Origin: Escallonia rubra
Taxonomy: Eukaryota; Streptophyta; Magnoliopsida; Escalloniales; Escalloniaceae
Assembly: GCA_033065855.1 (NCBI GenBank)
Contig: JAVXUO010001954.1
Location: 122,903 to 186,902 of the forward strand
DNA: 64,000 nt
Direction: 5' to 3'
The position numbers were made by a program, and so were the translations under genes. The notes beneath the pieces were generated by a model, which worked only from the letters and a program-made list of their open reading frames with translations, had not been told where the DNA came from and made no database searches. How positions within the stretch are numbered: position 1 is the first letter of the stretch; each line of letters opens with the position of its first letter. Shown in pieces: positions 12,271 to 22,951 of this stretch.

Positions 12271-12459
12271 TGGCTTGCCAGAAATACCCTTCAAAAATAG
12301 ACCACGTGCCTGTCACGTGGTCATTTTTGACGGAAAAACTAACAGAGGGGGTTATTTGATGACGACATATAGTACAGGGACTGATTTAAATGATTTTAAA
12401 ATACAGGACCAAAACAGAAAGAACGGGGAAAGTACAATAGGCTAAAATAGAATTATCCC
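12271..12459 (-). repeat. Right terminal inverted repeat of the MULE
   Basis: This is the inverted partner of 6,403-6,594. In MuDR-type elements the terminal repeats carry promoters and transposase-binding sites. Here the repeat directly abuts the upstream region of the hnRNP-like gene. Confidence 0.88.
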
Positions 12460-13092
12460 AAACACCCAAACAGGGCGTGGGGCCAAAAACATACTGTAAT
12501 ATACATAAACCCTCTTTCTCTACGCAGAGCCGACTTGCTCTCATCTCAAATATCTCCATCTCGACGCCCAGGTAACCTTCAGCCATTATTATCAATTGTA
12601 TGTAGTTGTGATTGCTTTATGTTCGAGTTGAATGCATATAGCCCTAATTGACAGCTAATTAGGGCTTCAGGAGCACAATTAGGGGCTTGGTGATTATGTG
12701 AATTAGGTGTTATCCGATTTAGAGTTTTTTTTATTTGAAATCGCCTGAGAAATTAGGTTTGGTAGCAATGGCAGATCAGTGCCTGGATTAAGTAATTTGA
12801 CGTTCCATATGCATAGATTTATTCATTACTCAAGGTTATGAGGTATTTCTGGAAGCTTCTATCCTTGAATTAGTCTTGGATTACCTAATCTTATTGGCAG
12901 TCTTCTATTAATCTTGTTATTGTTATTTTGTTTACCGCCTCGGGTGATGATTTTGTTTCTTACTGGTTAGATTATAAAAAGTTATTCGGGTGTACTTTGA
13001 AATTGTTAAGCTTGTGATGCCCATTGTTTATTGCGGTTCTTTTTCCAGTTTCTCACTTAAACCCTAGGTTTTTCTTCGACAGACGCTTTAAA
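12460..13092 (+). promoter_or_regulatory. Upstream region, 5' leader and probable leader intron of the hnRNP-like gene
   Basis: A TA-rich stretch (GTAATATACATAAACC, about 12,496) precedes a pyrimidine-rich leader. A plausible donor at about 12,570 (GCCCAG|GTAACC) and acceptor at about 13,050 (TTTTTCCAG) suggest an intron in the 5' untranslated region. The second leader segment holds AAACCCTA (13,059-13,066), a telo-box found in many plant genes for translation and RNA-handling proteins. Only ~40 bp separate the TA-rich stretch from the MULE end, so the upstream promoter may lie partly in transposon DNA. The start site is inferred. Confidence 0.5.
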
Positions 13093-15254
13093 ATGCCGCC
13101 ATTTGGTGATGGAGCAAGTCCTGGGTATGTTTTCTAAGGCTCCAATTCCTTTAACTTTATTTTTTAATTGGGACGGATTTCTTATGAGTTCTGTTTTGTG
13201 GTTACAGGAAGATCTTCATTGGAGGATTACCCAAAGATACAACTAATAGTATGGATTCTATCTTTTCCTAACCGTATATCAATGTGTAGCATGTGCATGT
13301 ATATGCGTGTGCATATGGTCAGTTTTGAACGCATTTGATGAAATATATGTAGATTTGATACTTTGCATGTCTGTAACATTTGCTTTCTAGATGATTGGGT
13401 TGCTAACTTCTAGTTTTTAATTTTTTTTACTTAGCATCATATGATATGGGCTTTTTGTTGATGCCTAAACTGATCAAGGGGCTAAATAACAGTACGAAAT
13501 CCCATCACACAAACCACAGGTTTACGTTATCTCAAAATCTTTTCATGTCCCCAATTATGGTGTACCAGACATTTGTTTGGCTTATGCTGAGTTAATTGAA
13601 ACACTCCGGTCAGGTAAAATACAGTTTTGCACGGAATACAGATCCAATCATAAGTGGAATATATTACTTTAGGGATTTCTGATGTGTAGTGTTGTTCGTA
13701 TTTTTTAGTTTGATTAGTTCTGAACTTGCTTTTAGAATAACCAAATCATGATTTGCAATTTAACGCTCATTTTTTTATTAGCCCTAGTTTTTGACTTCTG
13801 GTCTCTTCTACAAACTGTAGATGCTTTTAATAAGCACTTTGGAAAGTACGGAGAGATTATAGACTCGGTGATAATGAAAGATCGTTACTCTGGGCAGCCT
13901 AGGGGTTTTGGATTTATCACCTATGCCGATCCTTCAGTTGTTGACAAGGTTATTGAGGACACCCATGTCTTCAATGGGAAACAGGTAAGAAGCCTTTTAT
14001 GACCACGGTTTTTTGTGATAAGTGGTTGACGATAATTCTATTCGATCTGGCAATGGGCGCATATTACTTGATGCATGCTGAAACTAATGTATGGGACTGG
14101 ATAGGTGGAGATTAAGAGAACCATTCCAAAAGGGTCTGCTCAATCAAAAGATTTCAAAACAAAGAAGATTTTTGTGGGGGGAATACCATCCGTTGTCAGT
14201 GAAGGTACCTATCCCATGTTGTTAATTACATGCACAGCTTTAGCCTGTGCATTTTGTGATCTGGATTTATGTATCATCTTCTTACTAGCATGTTGAATTA
14301 TTCAGATGAGCTCAAGGATTTCTTTTCGAAGTATGGAGGGGTAGTTGAACACCAGATTATACGTGATCATGAGACGAACCGCTCTCGAGGCTTTGGGTTC
14401 GTAATATTTGACAATGAGGAAGTTGTTGATGAGTTGTTATCCAAGGGAAATATGATTGATATGTTGGGTACTCAGGTGAGCTTAGTTGTGTGGTCCAAAA
14501 CTCAGTTTGTAAACATCTGCGCACTTATAGCATATTCAAAAGTTAATGCATTATTATATTTCAACAAAGGTAAATTTGTTAGATTGTTATTGACTGTCCT
14601 TTGTCTCATTCTATTATCTCATAAAATCATCATCGTAATGGGTTCATCTCTAATAGAAGGTTGAGATTTTTACAGGTTTAGCTTCCAGGAAAGGCTCTTA
14701 TAGTAGTATGCATGCAGGAGAAATAGGTTAACTAAGTTTCTTTGCTGTAGGTGGAGATCAAGAAAGCAGAACCAAAGAAAGCCTCAAACCAACCTCATCC
14801 TCCTGCATATGGTAGCAAGTCTAGGGATCGTTCTTTCAGTGAAGACCTCGGGTTTGGTGGCTCCTATGGGGGTTTTGACGGTGGGTTCGGCCCTGGTCCC
14901 TATAGGACACCTGGAGGTATTGGCAGGTTTGGTGGTTATGGTGGTTATGGAAGTGGTGGTAGTGAATTTGGTGGTTACGGAGATTTTGGCAGCAGTAGCC
15001 TTGGAGGTTACCGAGATGAATCTTCGCTCGGGTATTCTAGTCGCTTTGGATCTTACGGTGGTGGGTATGGTGGGGGTTATGGGGGAAGTGGACTGGGGGG
15101 CTATGGCCGAGGCGATGGCTATGGGGGTTACGGAGGTCCAGGCTATGGTGGTGGTTATGATTCTGGTCCTAGTGCTAGTTATGGTGGAACAGGTGGGCTT
15201 TATGGAAGGGGAGGCTATGGTGGCACTAGTCGTTACCACCCTTATTCAAGGTAG
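13093..15254 (+). CDS. hnRNP-like RNA-binding protein, two RRMs plus Gly/Tyr-rich tail
   Basis: Six coding exons joined by GT-AG introns give 336 residues: 13,093-13,124, 13,208-13,248, 13,821-13,984, 14,105-14,204, 14,306-14,475 and 14,751-15,254. RRM1 has RNP2 KIFIGG (12-17) and RNP1 RGFGFITY (52-59). RRM2 has RNP2 KIFVGG (100-105) and RNP1 RGFGFVIF (140-147). Each RRM is followed by VEIK. From about 195 to the end it is rich in GGYGG and YGGG repeats, ending SRYHPYSR. This architecture and tail match plant hnRNP A/B-like proteins, closest in my memory to Arabidopsis AT3G13224 and related to HLP1. Such proteins bind RNA in nucleus and cytoplasm and affect splicing, polyadenylation or transport. 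All joins keep frame and no lesion is seen. The start is the first ATG after the telo-box leader. Confidence 0.93.
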
Positions 15255-16349
15255 AAAAAGAGGCACATCCGTCGCAGTGGCACTTCGTCATAAGGGTTTC
15301 AAGAAGGTTCCTTTAGCTTCATGCAGTTGTTTGTGTCTCTAGGCACTTTCTCAGCACTAGAGGTATAGCCTGCAATTACAACTGAGGACAATTTAAGAGA
15401 TTTGGGAGTTTATTTTAGATTTCCTGCTTTACCGTTCTTAGATGAATCTGTTAGATCTCTTTGGTTTTGTGTGATTGTAGTATTGGGAACTAAATTGCAT
15501 CAGCTTCTTATGTAGACTATACCAGGTTATTTCTAGATTGTTGGGTTCTGCTCTGGTTTGAGCTAAGGCCTCTTTTTAATGCTGATTATTATTGGCGTCT
15601 TATGACATGAAATCATCAATCATGGAGTCAATCTAGGATAGGTAACCTGTCTAAAATGTTGATATTCTGGCTTCGGTTGATAAGGCTTTGAGATGTCTTA
15701 GTTTAATAGCTCTATGACGATTTGCAAGGGTAGCAGTCTAGTACTTTGGCTAGTAGTGATAAGATTATTCAACTTTCCAAGTGCATGTTAGAATGAGGAT
15801 GGAGTTATCTTACATTGTGCTTGAACATATATTTTTTTGTGCTTGCTAAAAAGTTCTTTTACCATGAATGGTGCTTTACAATAGTGTTACATTGTCATAC
15901 AATCATATATTGACTGCCATTTAGAAGCAATGTGCTTCTTGTCTATGGTGGCAAAGTTTTGTACTTTCACCTTGTTTATGCTCAAGTTTCTGAGCATTTT
16001 GTGTCAAACTTGTGTGACTGACGATCCCCAAGGCTCCCAACTGTTGGTGGTAGTGGTGGACAGAAAAGCGATAAAAAATCCTAGACATTGTGTCTCCTTC
16101 CTCTCTGAATAGTGCCTTTTACTTAGTAATCTCCTCTAAGTACAACTTTCTTCCGAGGAGGACTCCCCATCCACGACCTCTTGAACATACAAAAGGATTC
16201 TATAAATCAGTCTGCTTAATTATCTTAAAAGTATTGAAAGGTAAATCTGTTTATGTTCTTCCAAGTTTGTTGGACAAGCTGAACTACGGGATACTGATTA
16301 CCTATATTCTGGGGAGTTTTTTTTTAATAATAAATAGGAGAATAACATT
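15255..16349 (+). other. 3' untranslated region of the hnRNP-like gene and spacer
   Basis: T-rich, AT-rich DNA follows the stop codon. The transcript probably ends within the first few hundred bases, but I cannot place the polyadenylation site. No gene is supported in the remainder. Confidence 0.4.
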
Positions 16350-16796
16350 GATCCATATGTGAAGATCAACTCAGTATTTGTGGTCCCCCTAGAGATCCGT
16401 ATTCCCAAGGAGTATGTTGGTGAGCAATGGACGACCACGCATGAGGTGATGAATTCGGGCAACCGATCTCTATCCCTGAAAATCCTAACTGCTGCGTTGT
16501 GATCGGGAAAGAGTATCGATGCTTGTGATCTGCAACTGGTCATAACAACAGGTACAGGCTCAGATTTCGATCAGGAGAAGGAATTTCATGAGATTATATC
16601 TGAACTTCGGAAACAGCTTGAAGAGGTTCGAAAGGAGAATCGAGAACTCCGTTTGGAAATACACAATTCTCATGCAAATTGTTGTCTAAACACTATAGAT
16701 GCTACAGCAATTGATGGTAAAGAAATAAAGACTTCACCGGGAAGGGAGAAGGAAGATGGCAATTTGGGGGGTGCGTGGCCAAACAGAGAATCTTGA
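16350..16796 (+). pseudogene. Unrecognised coding-like remnant with a coiled-coil segment
   Basis: A single plus-strand frame of about 149 codons is interrupted only by one TGA (16,500-16,502) and ends at a TGA (16,794-16,796). Before the stop it reads like ordinary protein (PYVKINSVFVVPLEIRIPKE). After it comes a charged heptad-like stretch (FHEIISELRKQLEEVRKENR) that should form a short coiled coil. It has no ATG at its left end. It lies between the hnRNP-like gene and the LINE and is preceded by T-rich DNA. It could be the last exon of a decayed gene, or a processed fragment. I do not recognise the family. Confidence 0.35.
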
Positions 16797-18122
16797 CATT
16801 CCAAGTCTGGTAAACGTGCGTTGCAATGGGCATACAGAGGGACCTACACTCAATAACAATCAAACTCAAACACTTTTTTTTTTAAAAAGTACCCCGTAAA
16901 GATATTAGTCGGATGACATCCACATCTGATAGGAATTACATTAAAATTAAAGACGGGTTGTTTTTCTTTGCAGTAAATACAAGTTAAAAGTAATTAAGAC
17001 AGGAAAATTAAAGCTTAACAAAGACAAAATAGAGGCTAAAACATATAACTACAAAAGCTAAACAAATAACTACAAAAAAAATAAAAATAAAAGCACCAAC
17101 TATTGTCTGCTGTCAACCACAACCATCTGAAGACAAGCCACGTGCTAGCCACCTGGATAGCCTATCCACATGCACATCTCCATGCGTCACCTTCACCGCA
17201 TGCAGTGCCTGAAGCTGACAACTATCAATTAGCCTCCGGCCACCAAGATCTGGCACCGGAAACGGACCGGGAATGGCTGCTCCGCCTTATCAGTCCACAA
17301 ACCATTACCTCAACCACCACCACATCCCCAAAATCCAATCGCCGGATCATCCTTCCAAATCCCGACCAGAGCCACCACGAACACCCACCGTCGGAGCACC
17401 CTGACATCCCAAAGCACCTCGATAACCACCATTGGCAACAAGCCCACCAACCTTTCTATGAACAGAGGGAGGGGGAACCAACTGGGGGGGAGGGGGGGGG
17501 GGGGGGGGGAGGTACAAACCCTAGAAGGATAATAACCTATCCACAGACTCCTTTCTCCGGCCACCATTCCCATAACCCACATTTTCCCGTCTCTGACCAA
17601 CACGCTCAAAACCCACGTATTCCTTTCTCCGGCCACCACCCTAAACCCACAGACTCCCTTCTCTGGCTACACGTCCAAGACCCACAAACACCTTTCTCTG
17701 GCCACTAAGCCCAAAACCCACCGAGCAAACAACCCATGATCCGCAACTCAACAACTTCCACCTTGCTACCCAACTAACCTTAGCAACCCAAATCGAAACA
17801 CTTACCCATAAGACGTCGTCAGTTGGAAGGCCAACATGGAGATCAATCGACAACCACTGAAGATCGCCATCGGAGATCGAACAAACAACCGGTAACAGCC
17901 ATTACAGTCGCAAAGAAGCAATTAACACAAAGACAACACTAAAAACCCACTCAACAACAGATACCTACTCTACCACGCCATCACACGCTGATTAAGCCGG
18001 CGGTGGCGGCGTAGACATAGAACCTGTGTGGGGGAGAGGGTGGTTGTTTTCTCTTTTAGGGGAGAGAGAGAACTTTTGACAAATATCTTGCTAAGACTTT
18101 CCAAAATTCAACACTCTTAGAT

Positions 18123-19199
18123 GTGAATATTGGTGAGTTTCCCCCTTTGAGAACTTCCTCGGCAGAACAGATAGTGCCTCAAATTAACCAGAATAATGAG
18201 CCTCCAAAGTCTTATGCCCATGTAGTGAATCCTAACAGGGATTTTAAACTGGAAAACAAGCTTAATTTTATGTCCCTGGAAATCATCAATGACGACAAGG
18301 GAGTTGAATACATAGAAGATGATAGTGATGGAGAAATGAAATGCTCAAAAAATGTAATTGTAGTGTACGTGCTTGGTGGCAAACCACCGTTTCATGTCAT
18401 GCGGGGTTTTCTGGAAAGAAAATGGAAACAATATGGCCAATTCACATTGAGTTTACTAAAATGTGGTGTGTATATTGTGAATATGGACACAAAAGTTACC
18501 CAAGCAAAGATACTGGAGAAGGCCCCTGGACTTTTGATAACAAACCTCTCGTTACCAAGTCTTGGTCCTCTATGGTATCTTTGGAAAAGGAAGGACTACA
18601 TACTGTTCCTATTTGGGTAAAACTACCTGGGTTGCCGCTACATTTTTTGTCTACCAAAATGCTGAGCAGGATAATAAGTTCAATAGGGGTGCCCTTATTC
18701 ATGGGTAGTATGACAGCTACAAGGGAGAGGCTGACCTATGCGAGAGTTCGTGTGAAAATTGACATTATAGTCTGTTTCTTGACATATCCCTCTCAAAGTG
18801 CCTGATAATCTCATATACACGCAACAGATAGAATATGTATGGAGACCACTTAAATGTGAGTATTGTAAGGTTTTTGGTCACCAGGAAGCTAGCTGCTAGA
18901 AAAAGCCCAAAGTACAGCAGATATGGTAGAAAAAGAACACATGGGCTATGATGAACAAACAACCAAAACAACATCTCAGTAAAGTAGTGCAGATCAATAA
19001 TAATCCAGTTACCTCGCCTTCTCAAAATATTAGTAGTAGTAACAGTTTCCACAGTCTTAAGGAGCAGATTGAATCGATGGCTGAAGAGACAGGGGTTAGC
19101 AATGCTACAAAAATGTCAATGCAAAATCAAATTCATGGAGTTAGTCAAAGGAAGGGCAATGGTATTGCTAAAAAGGGGAGTACCACCAAACCTAATTAA
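18123..19199 (+). pseudogene. LINE ORF1 (DUF4283 domain and CCHC zinc knuckle), disrupted
   Basis: The DUF4283-type core of plant L1 ORF1 proteins is recognisable as VLGGKPPFHVMRGFLERKWK, then in another frame FDNKPLVTKSW, TVPIWVKLPGLPLHF and LSRIISSIGVPLF. A zinc knuckle, CEYCKVFGHQEASC (C-x2-C-x4-H-x4-C, about 18,858-18,897), follows. The intact protein would bind LINE RNA in the retrotransposition particle. A frameshift lies near 18,440 and another near 18,770, and a TAG directly follows the knuckle. The true start may lie upstream of the first in-frame ATG. Confidence 0.75.
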
Positions 19200-19206
19200 A
19201 TAACCT

Positions 19207-22200
19207 ATGATTTCAAGCTGGAATATGAGGGGCTTAAATGACCCCGTGAAACAATATGAGGTGAGAAAAGTTCTAAAAAAAATACAATATCTCTATAGTT
19301 GGATTGATCGAGACTAGAGTCAGGGTATAAAATATTGATGCCATTACCAAGCATGGAATAAAGCCTGGCAGTATGTACACAGTGTTAATAATAAAGGAGT
19401 TTCAAGGCCCTGGATTGGTTAGGATACCAGAAAAACCACTTTCAAAGTCCTCTCTTGTACCTTTCAAGGGATTAATGGAAAGGTACACTATCTTGATGGC
19501 ACTACTCCTTTTTATCTATCATGTGCTTATGGTAATAATAAAAGGGATAAAAGGAGAGATATGTGGAAACAACTACAGCTTGATGGCACTTATATCAAGA
19601 ATCAGCCGTGGATGATTATGAGAGATTTCAACGTGGTTAGATATGCTAATGAGAAGAATGGAGGAATTGGCATAAATAGTAGGGATGTGACTGAGTTTAA
19701 TCAGTGTATTCAAAACCTTCACCTTGAAGATATGCTTACTACTGGACTCTTCTACACTTGATGCAACAAGAGAGAAGCTGATTTAATTATGTGTAGAATT
19801 GACAGAGTGCTCCAAAATGAAGGATGGTTGGCTACCTAACCTAATGCTCAAGTTGAGGCATATGAACCTGGATTATCTGATCATGCCATGCTTACTTTAC
19901 AGATTGCTCATGACAGGTTTACTGGAAACAAACCTTTTAAGTTCTTTAATTTTTTGATATTGCACTCTTCTTTTAAACAATTGCTGGAAGCTACATGGAC
20001 TGGGGACTATTTCGGTGATGTGAGCCATAGACTATACACCAAACTCATAAAGCTTAAGCCCCAACTTAAGCAACTGAACAAGGCTCAATATAATAATATT
20101 TCTAAGCAAACTGCTAATAAATTTTCTGAGTTGCAAGAGGTTCAAAAGAAGTTATTTCTTCAGCATGATTCCAGCTTGGTTCAGATGGAAAAAGAATTGT
20201 TAAGTCAGTATATCATCTAGCAAAGGCTGAGGAGGTTTTTTATTATCAGAAATCTATAATGCAAGACCTAAAACTGGGAGACAACAATACAACATATTTT
20301 TACAAGAAAATGCGAGTGCATAGGGCACACTCTAAGATCTTGTCTATTAACACAATAAAAGGGGAATACATAAGTGGTGAGAGGGCAGTGCATCAAGCTG
20401 CCATTGACCATTTTGCCAATTTCCTTAGTGAACCTGTGACAAGAAGTCGTCATATTAAAACTAGACTGATAAGTATCCTATAATCATCTATGCCTTATGG
20501 ATAAAAAATGTTATGTGCTCTTATCACTGCAGAGGATGTGAAAGATGCTATTTTCAGTCTAAAGCCTAATAAAGCACTTGGGCCTAATGGGTATAGTGCC
20601 AAGTTTTTTGAACACAACTAGAATATAGTGGGGAATGATGTGGTGCAAGTTGTTATGGAGTTTTTCACTAAAAGTAAAGGTATTAAGCTGTTTAACAATA
20701 CTGTCTTAATTCTAATTCCTGAAACCCCTTGTCCTAGTACAATGAAAGACTTTAGACCAATTGCGTGTTGCAATGTTGAGTATAAGTGTGTCTCTAAAAT
20801 ACCTTGTGCTAAGATCAAATGAGTCTTACCTGGGCTTATTGATAATAAGCAGTCTGCTTTTGTGGCTAATTGACATAATGCTGACAACATTATTTTTATG
20901 CAAAAGATTGTTAGAAATTATCACAAGAATGGGGGTGATCCAAGATGTGTATTAGAAATTGATATCCAAAAACCTTATGACTCGGTTGGATGAGATTTTT
21001 TACGAGGTGTGTTGGAAGGCTTTCATTATCCTTTAAAATTCATTGATTGGGTTATGCTCTTTGTAACTACTACTAGATTCTCCATCAACCTCAATGGCAT
21101 AATGGAGGGATATTTTGCAAGTGCAAAATGTTTTAGACAATGAGATCATATCTCCCCTTACCTGTTTTTGTTGGTCATGTAGGCTTTTTTTGGTCTACTT
21201 GATGCCTATACATATACACCTAGCTTCACCTTTCATCCCAAACGTCAAGCATTAAAGATTAATCACCTATGTTTTGCAAATGATCTCTTTATATTAGCTG
21301 CTACTGATCCAGAATCTCTTACAAGTATTAAAATGGCCATTGATGAGTTTGGCACTCTTTCTGGACTTTATTCTAACCTTGAAAAGAGTTCCATTTTTCT
21401 AGTTGGGCTCAATGAAGAAACTACTACACAGCTTTTGCAAATAATAGATATTCATGTTGGTAAGTTTCTTGTTACTTAGCTTAGAGTGTCATTAATCTCC
21501 ATGAAGCTGCATATTAAGGACTGCCAACTCCTTATAGAGATAATTTCTAAGAAGATTAATAGTTGGACCACAAGATATCTCTAATAGGCTGGAAGACTAC
21601 AATTAGCAATATCTGTCCTGATGAGCATGCAAGTTTATTGGTGTACCATTTTTATCTTGCCTAAGAAAATCATCAAGCAAATTGAAGCAAAGGTAAGAGC
21701 ATTCACTTGGCATGGTAAAGACATCAAATACACTAGTGTTAAGACTGCTTAGAAAGATCTCTGCCTACCAAAAAATAAAAGAGGTTTGGGCATTAAAAGG
21801 CTGGAAGAATGGAATAAAGTTGCTCATGTGTAAACATATCTGGGACCTTACACACAAAAAAGACTCTTTTTGGGTTAAATGGTGCCATACATGCATAATC
21901 AAAGGGCATGTCTTTTAAGCCACATACAAATTTATCTTGGACTTGGTGTAAAATCTTGAGATTGAGAGCTCAAGTCCAAAAGTTTGTTACTTACAAAATT
22001 GGTGGTGGCAGGAATACTTGGCTTTGGTTAGACTCTAGGATGCCTAAGGCCCTCTTCTCTATAGATATGGACATAGAATCGTATATAATTCTGGATTAGA
22101 AACACTTGCAAAGTTGCTGATATCACTGTGGACGGACATTTAATATTTCCACCTGCTAGATCACAGGCTCTGTGTAATTGGCATGAAGAGATGGATTTAC

Positions 22201-22720
22201 TTGCCCAGCCTAATACTGCTAGCCAAGATAGAGTGATATGAATTTTACAAAAGAATGGTATGTTTTCAATTAAATCTGCATGGGAGGCTATGAGAACTAC
22301 TGCAATTGTGGTCCGATGGTGGAAGCTTGTCTGGTTCTTTGGTAATATTCCTAAATGTGCTTTCATCCTTTGGATGCTGTGTAGAGATGGTTTGAGGACA
22401 AAGGACAAACTGAAGAATGGGAATTGTATTGTTGATGATACTTGTTCTTTATGTCGGTCTCAGAAGGAAACATTTATTCATGCAATGCAAATATGTAAAG
22501 GAACTGTGGAAAGAGTACTCAATAAACTGCATACTATTCCTCTCCTCTCTTGGCAACATTTTTTAACCATGCTATTGAAAGACTTAGAGGCAAAAAATTT
22601 CATGCTCGAACGTGCAAGCTTGTTATTGCCGTACTGTTTATCCAATATGGATGGAAAGGAATTCCAGGATTTTTACTCAAGAGCAGAAATCTACATATGC
22701 TTGTTTGCAAGGAGTAAATG
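19207..22720 (+). pseudogene. LINE ORF2 (endonuclease, reverse transcriptase, zf-RVT), disrupted
   Basis: An endonuclease start, MISSWNMRGLN, begins 7 bp after the ORF1 end. The reverse transcriptase region (about 20,530-21,590) shows LKPNKALGPNGY, DFRPIACCNVEYK, CVLEIDIQKPYDSVGW and, at the active site, CFANDLF. The family has (F/Y)ADD there, so the first catalytic aspartate is replaced by asparagine (codon 21,279-21,281). The 3' part has the zf-RVT domain (FSIKSAWEAMR, then a CSLC...HAMQIC pattern). The intact protein would nick DNA and copy LINE RNA at the target. Dozens of stops and shifts and the lost aspartate make it inactive. Confidence 0.85.
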
Positions 22721-22951
22721 AGATGATTTAACTTAGAACTCAAGCTTGGAGAAAATCCCTGGCCCATGATATCAATAGGCAGTTGTGTATAATGCTTGGG
22801 GTTTGATTCATAGAGAGCTCTTAGATTAGAATTTTGGCTTTTGGGAGGTTTTATCTTGATGTGGCGATGAAGAGTGTTTAGAGAAACCTTTGAAAGGGGA
22901 GTACGTGTATATGTGAGCTTTAATGGAATAAAGGAAATTTTACCAAAAAAA

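Larger units (their letters stand above)
6403..12459 (-). mobile_element. MuDR-type MULE, 6.06 kb, decayed autonomous element
   Basis: The element is bounded by ~190-bp terminal inverted repeats starting GGGATAATTCTATTTTAG, with long matched stretches including AATCAGTCCCTGTACTATAT and ATGACCACGTGACAGGCAC. It contains a minus-strand MuDR transposase pseudogene. The flanking 9-mers, AAAAATCAA and AAACACCCA, match at only 6 of 9 positions, so a target duplication is not convincing. Its right end sits just upstream of the hnRNP-like gene's leader. Confidence 0.88.
17101..22951 (+). mobile_element. L1-type LINE retrotransposon, full-length-like but dead
   Basis: The order is that of plant L1 elements: a GC-rich leader (about 17,100-18,080, with a long G run near 17,490), ORF1, ORF2, and a 3' end reading AATAAAGGAAATTTTACC followed by a short A run at about 22,945-22,951. 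The left border is set by the composition change and is uncertain. I found no target duplication. Both frames carry many stops and shifts. Confidence 0.8.

Noticed and set aside
6391-12471. A target-site duplication for the large MULE
   Set aside because: The flanking 9-mers AAAAATCAA and AAACACCCA match at only 6 of 9 positions in A-rich DNA, which is not better than chance.
14784-15342. Open frames overlapping the last exon of the hnRNP-like gene
   Set aside because: They are shadows of the GGYGG-repeat exon in other frames. The RRM-linked frame has matched splice sites and a typical tail.
17103-17708. 201-codon Pro/His-rich frame in the LINE leader
   Set aside because: It lies in the GC-rich 5' leader, includes a long homopolymer G run, and has no similarity to LINE ORF1. 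It is more likely untranslated.
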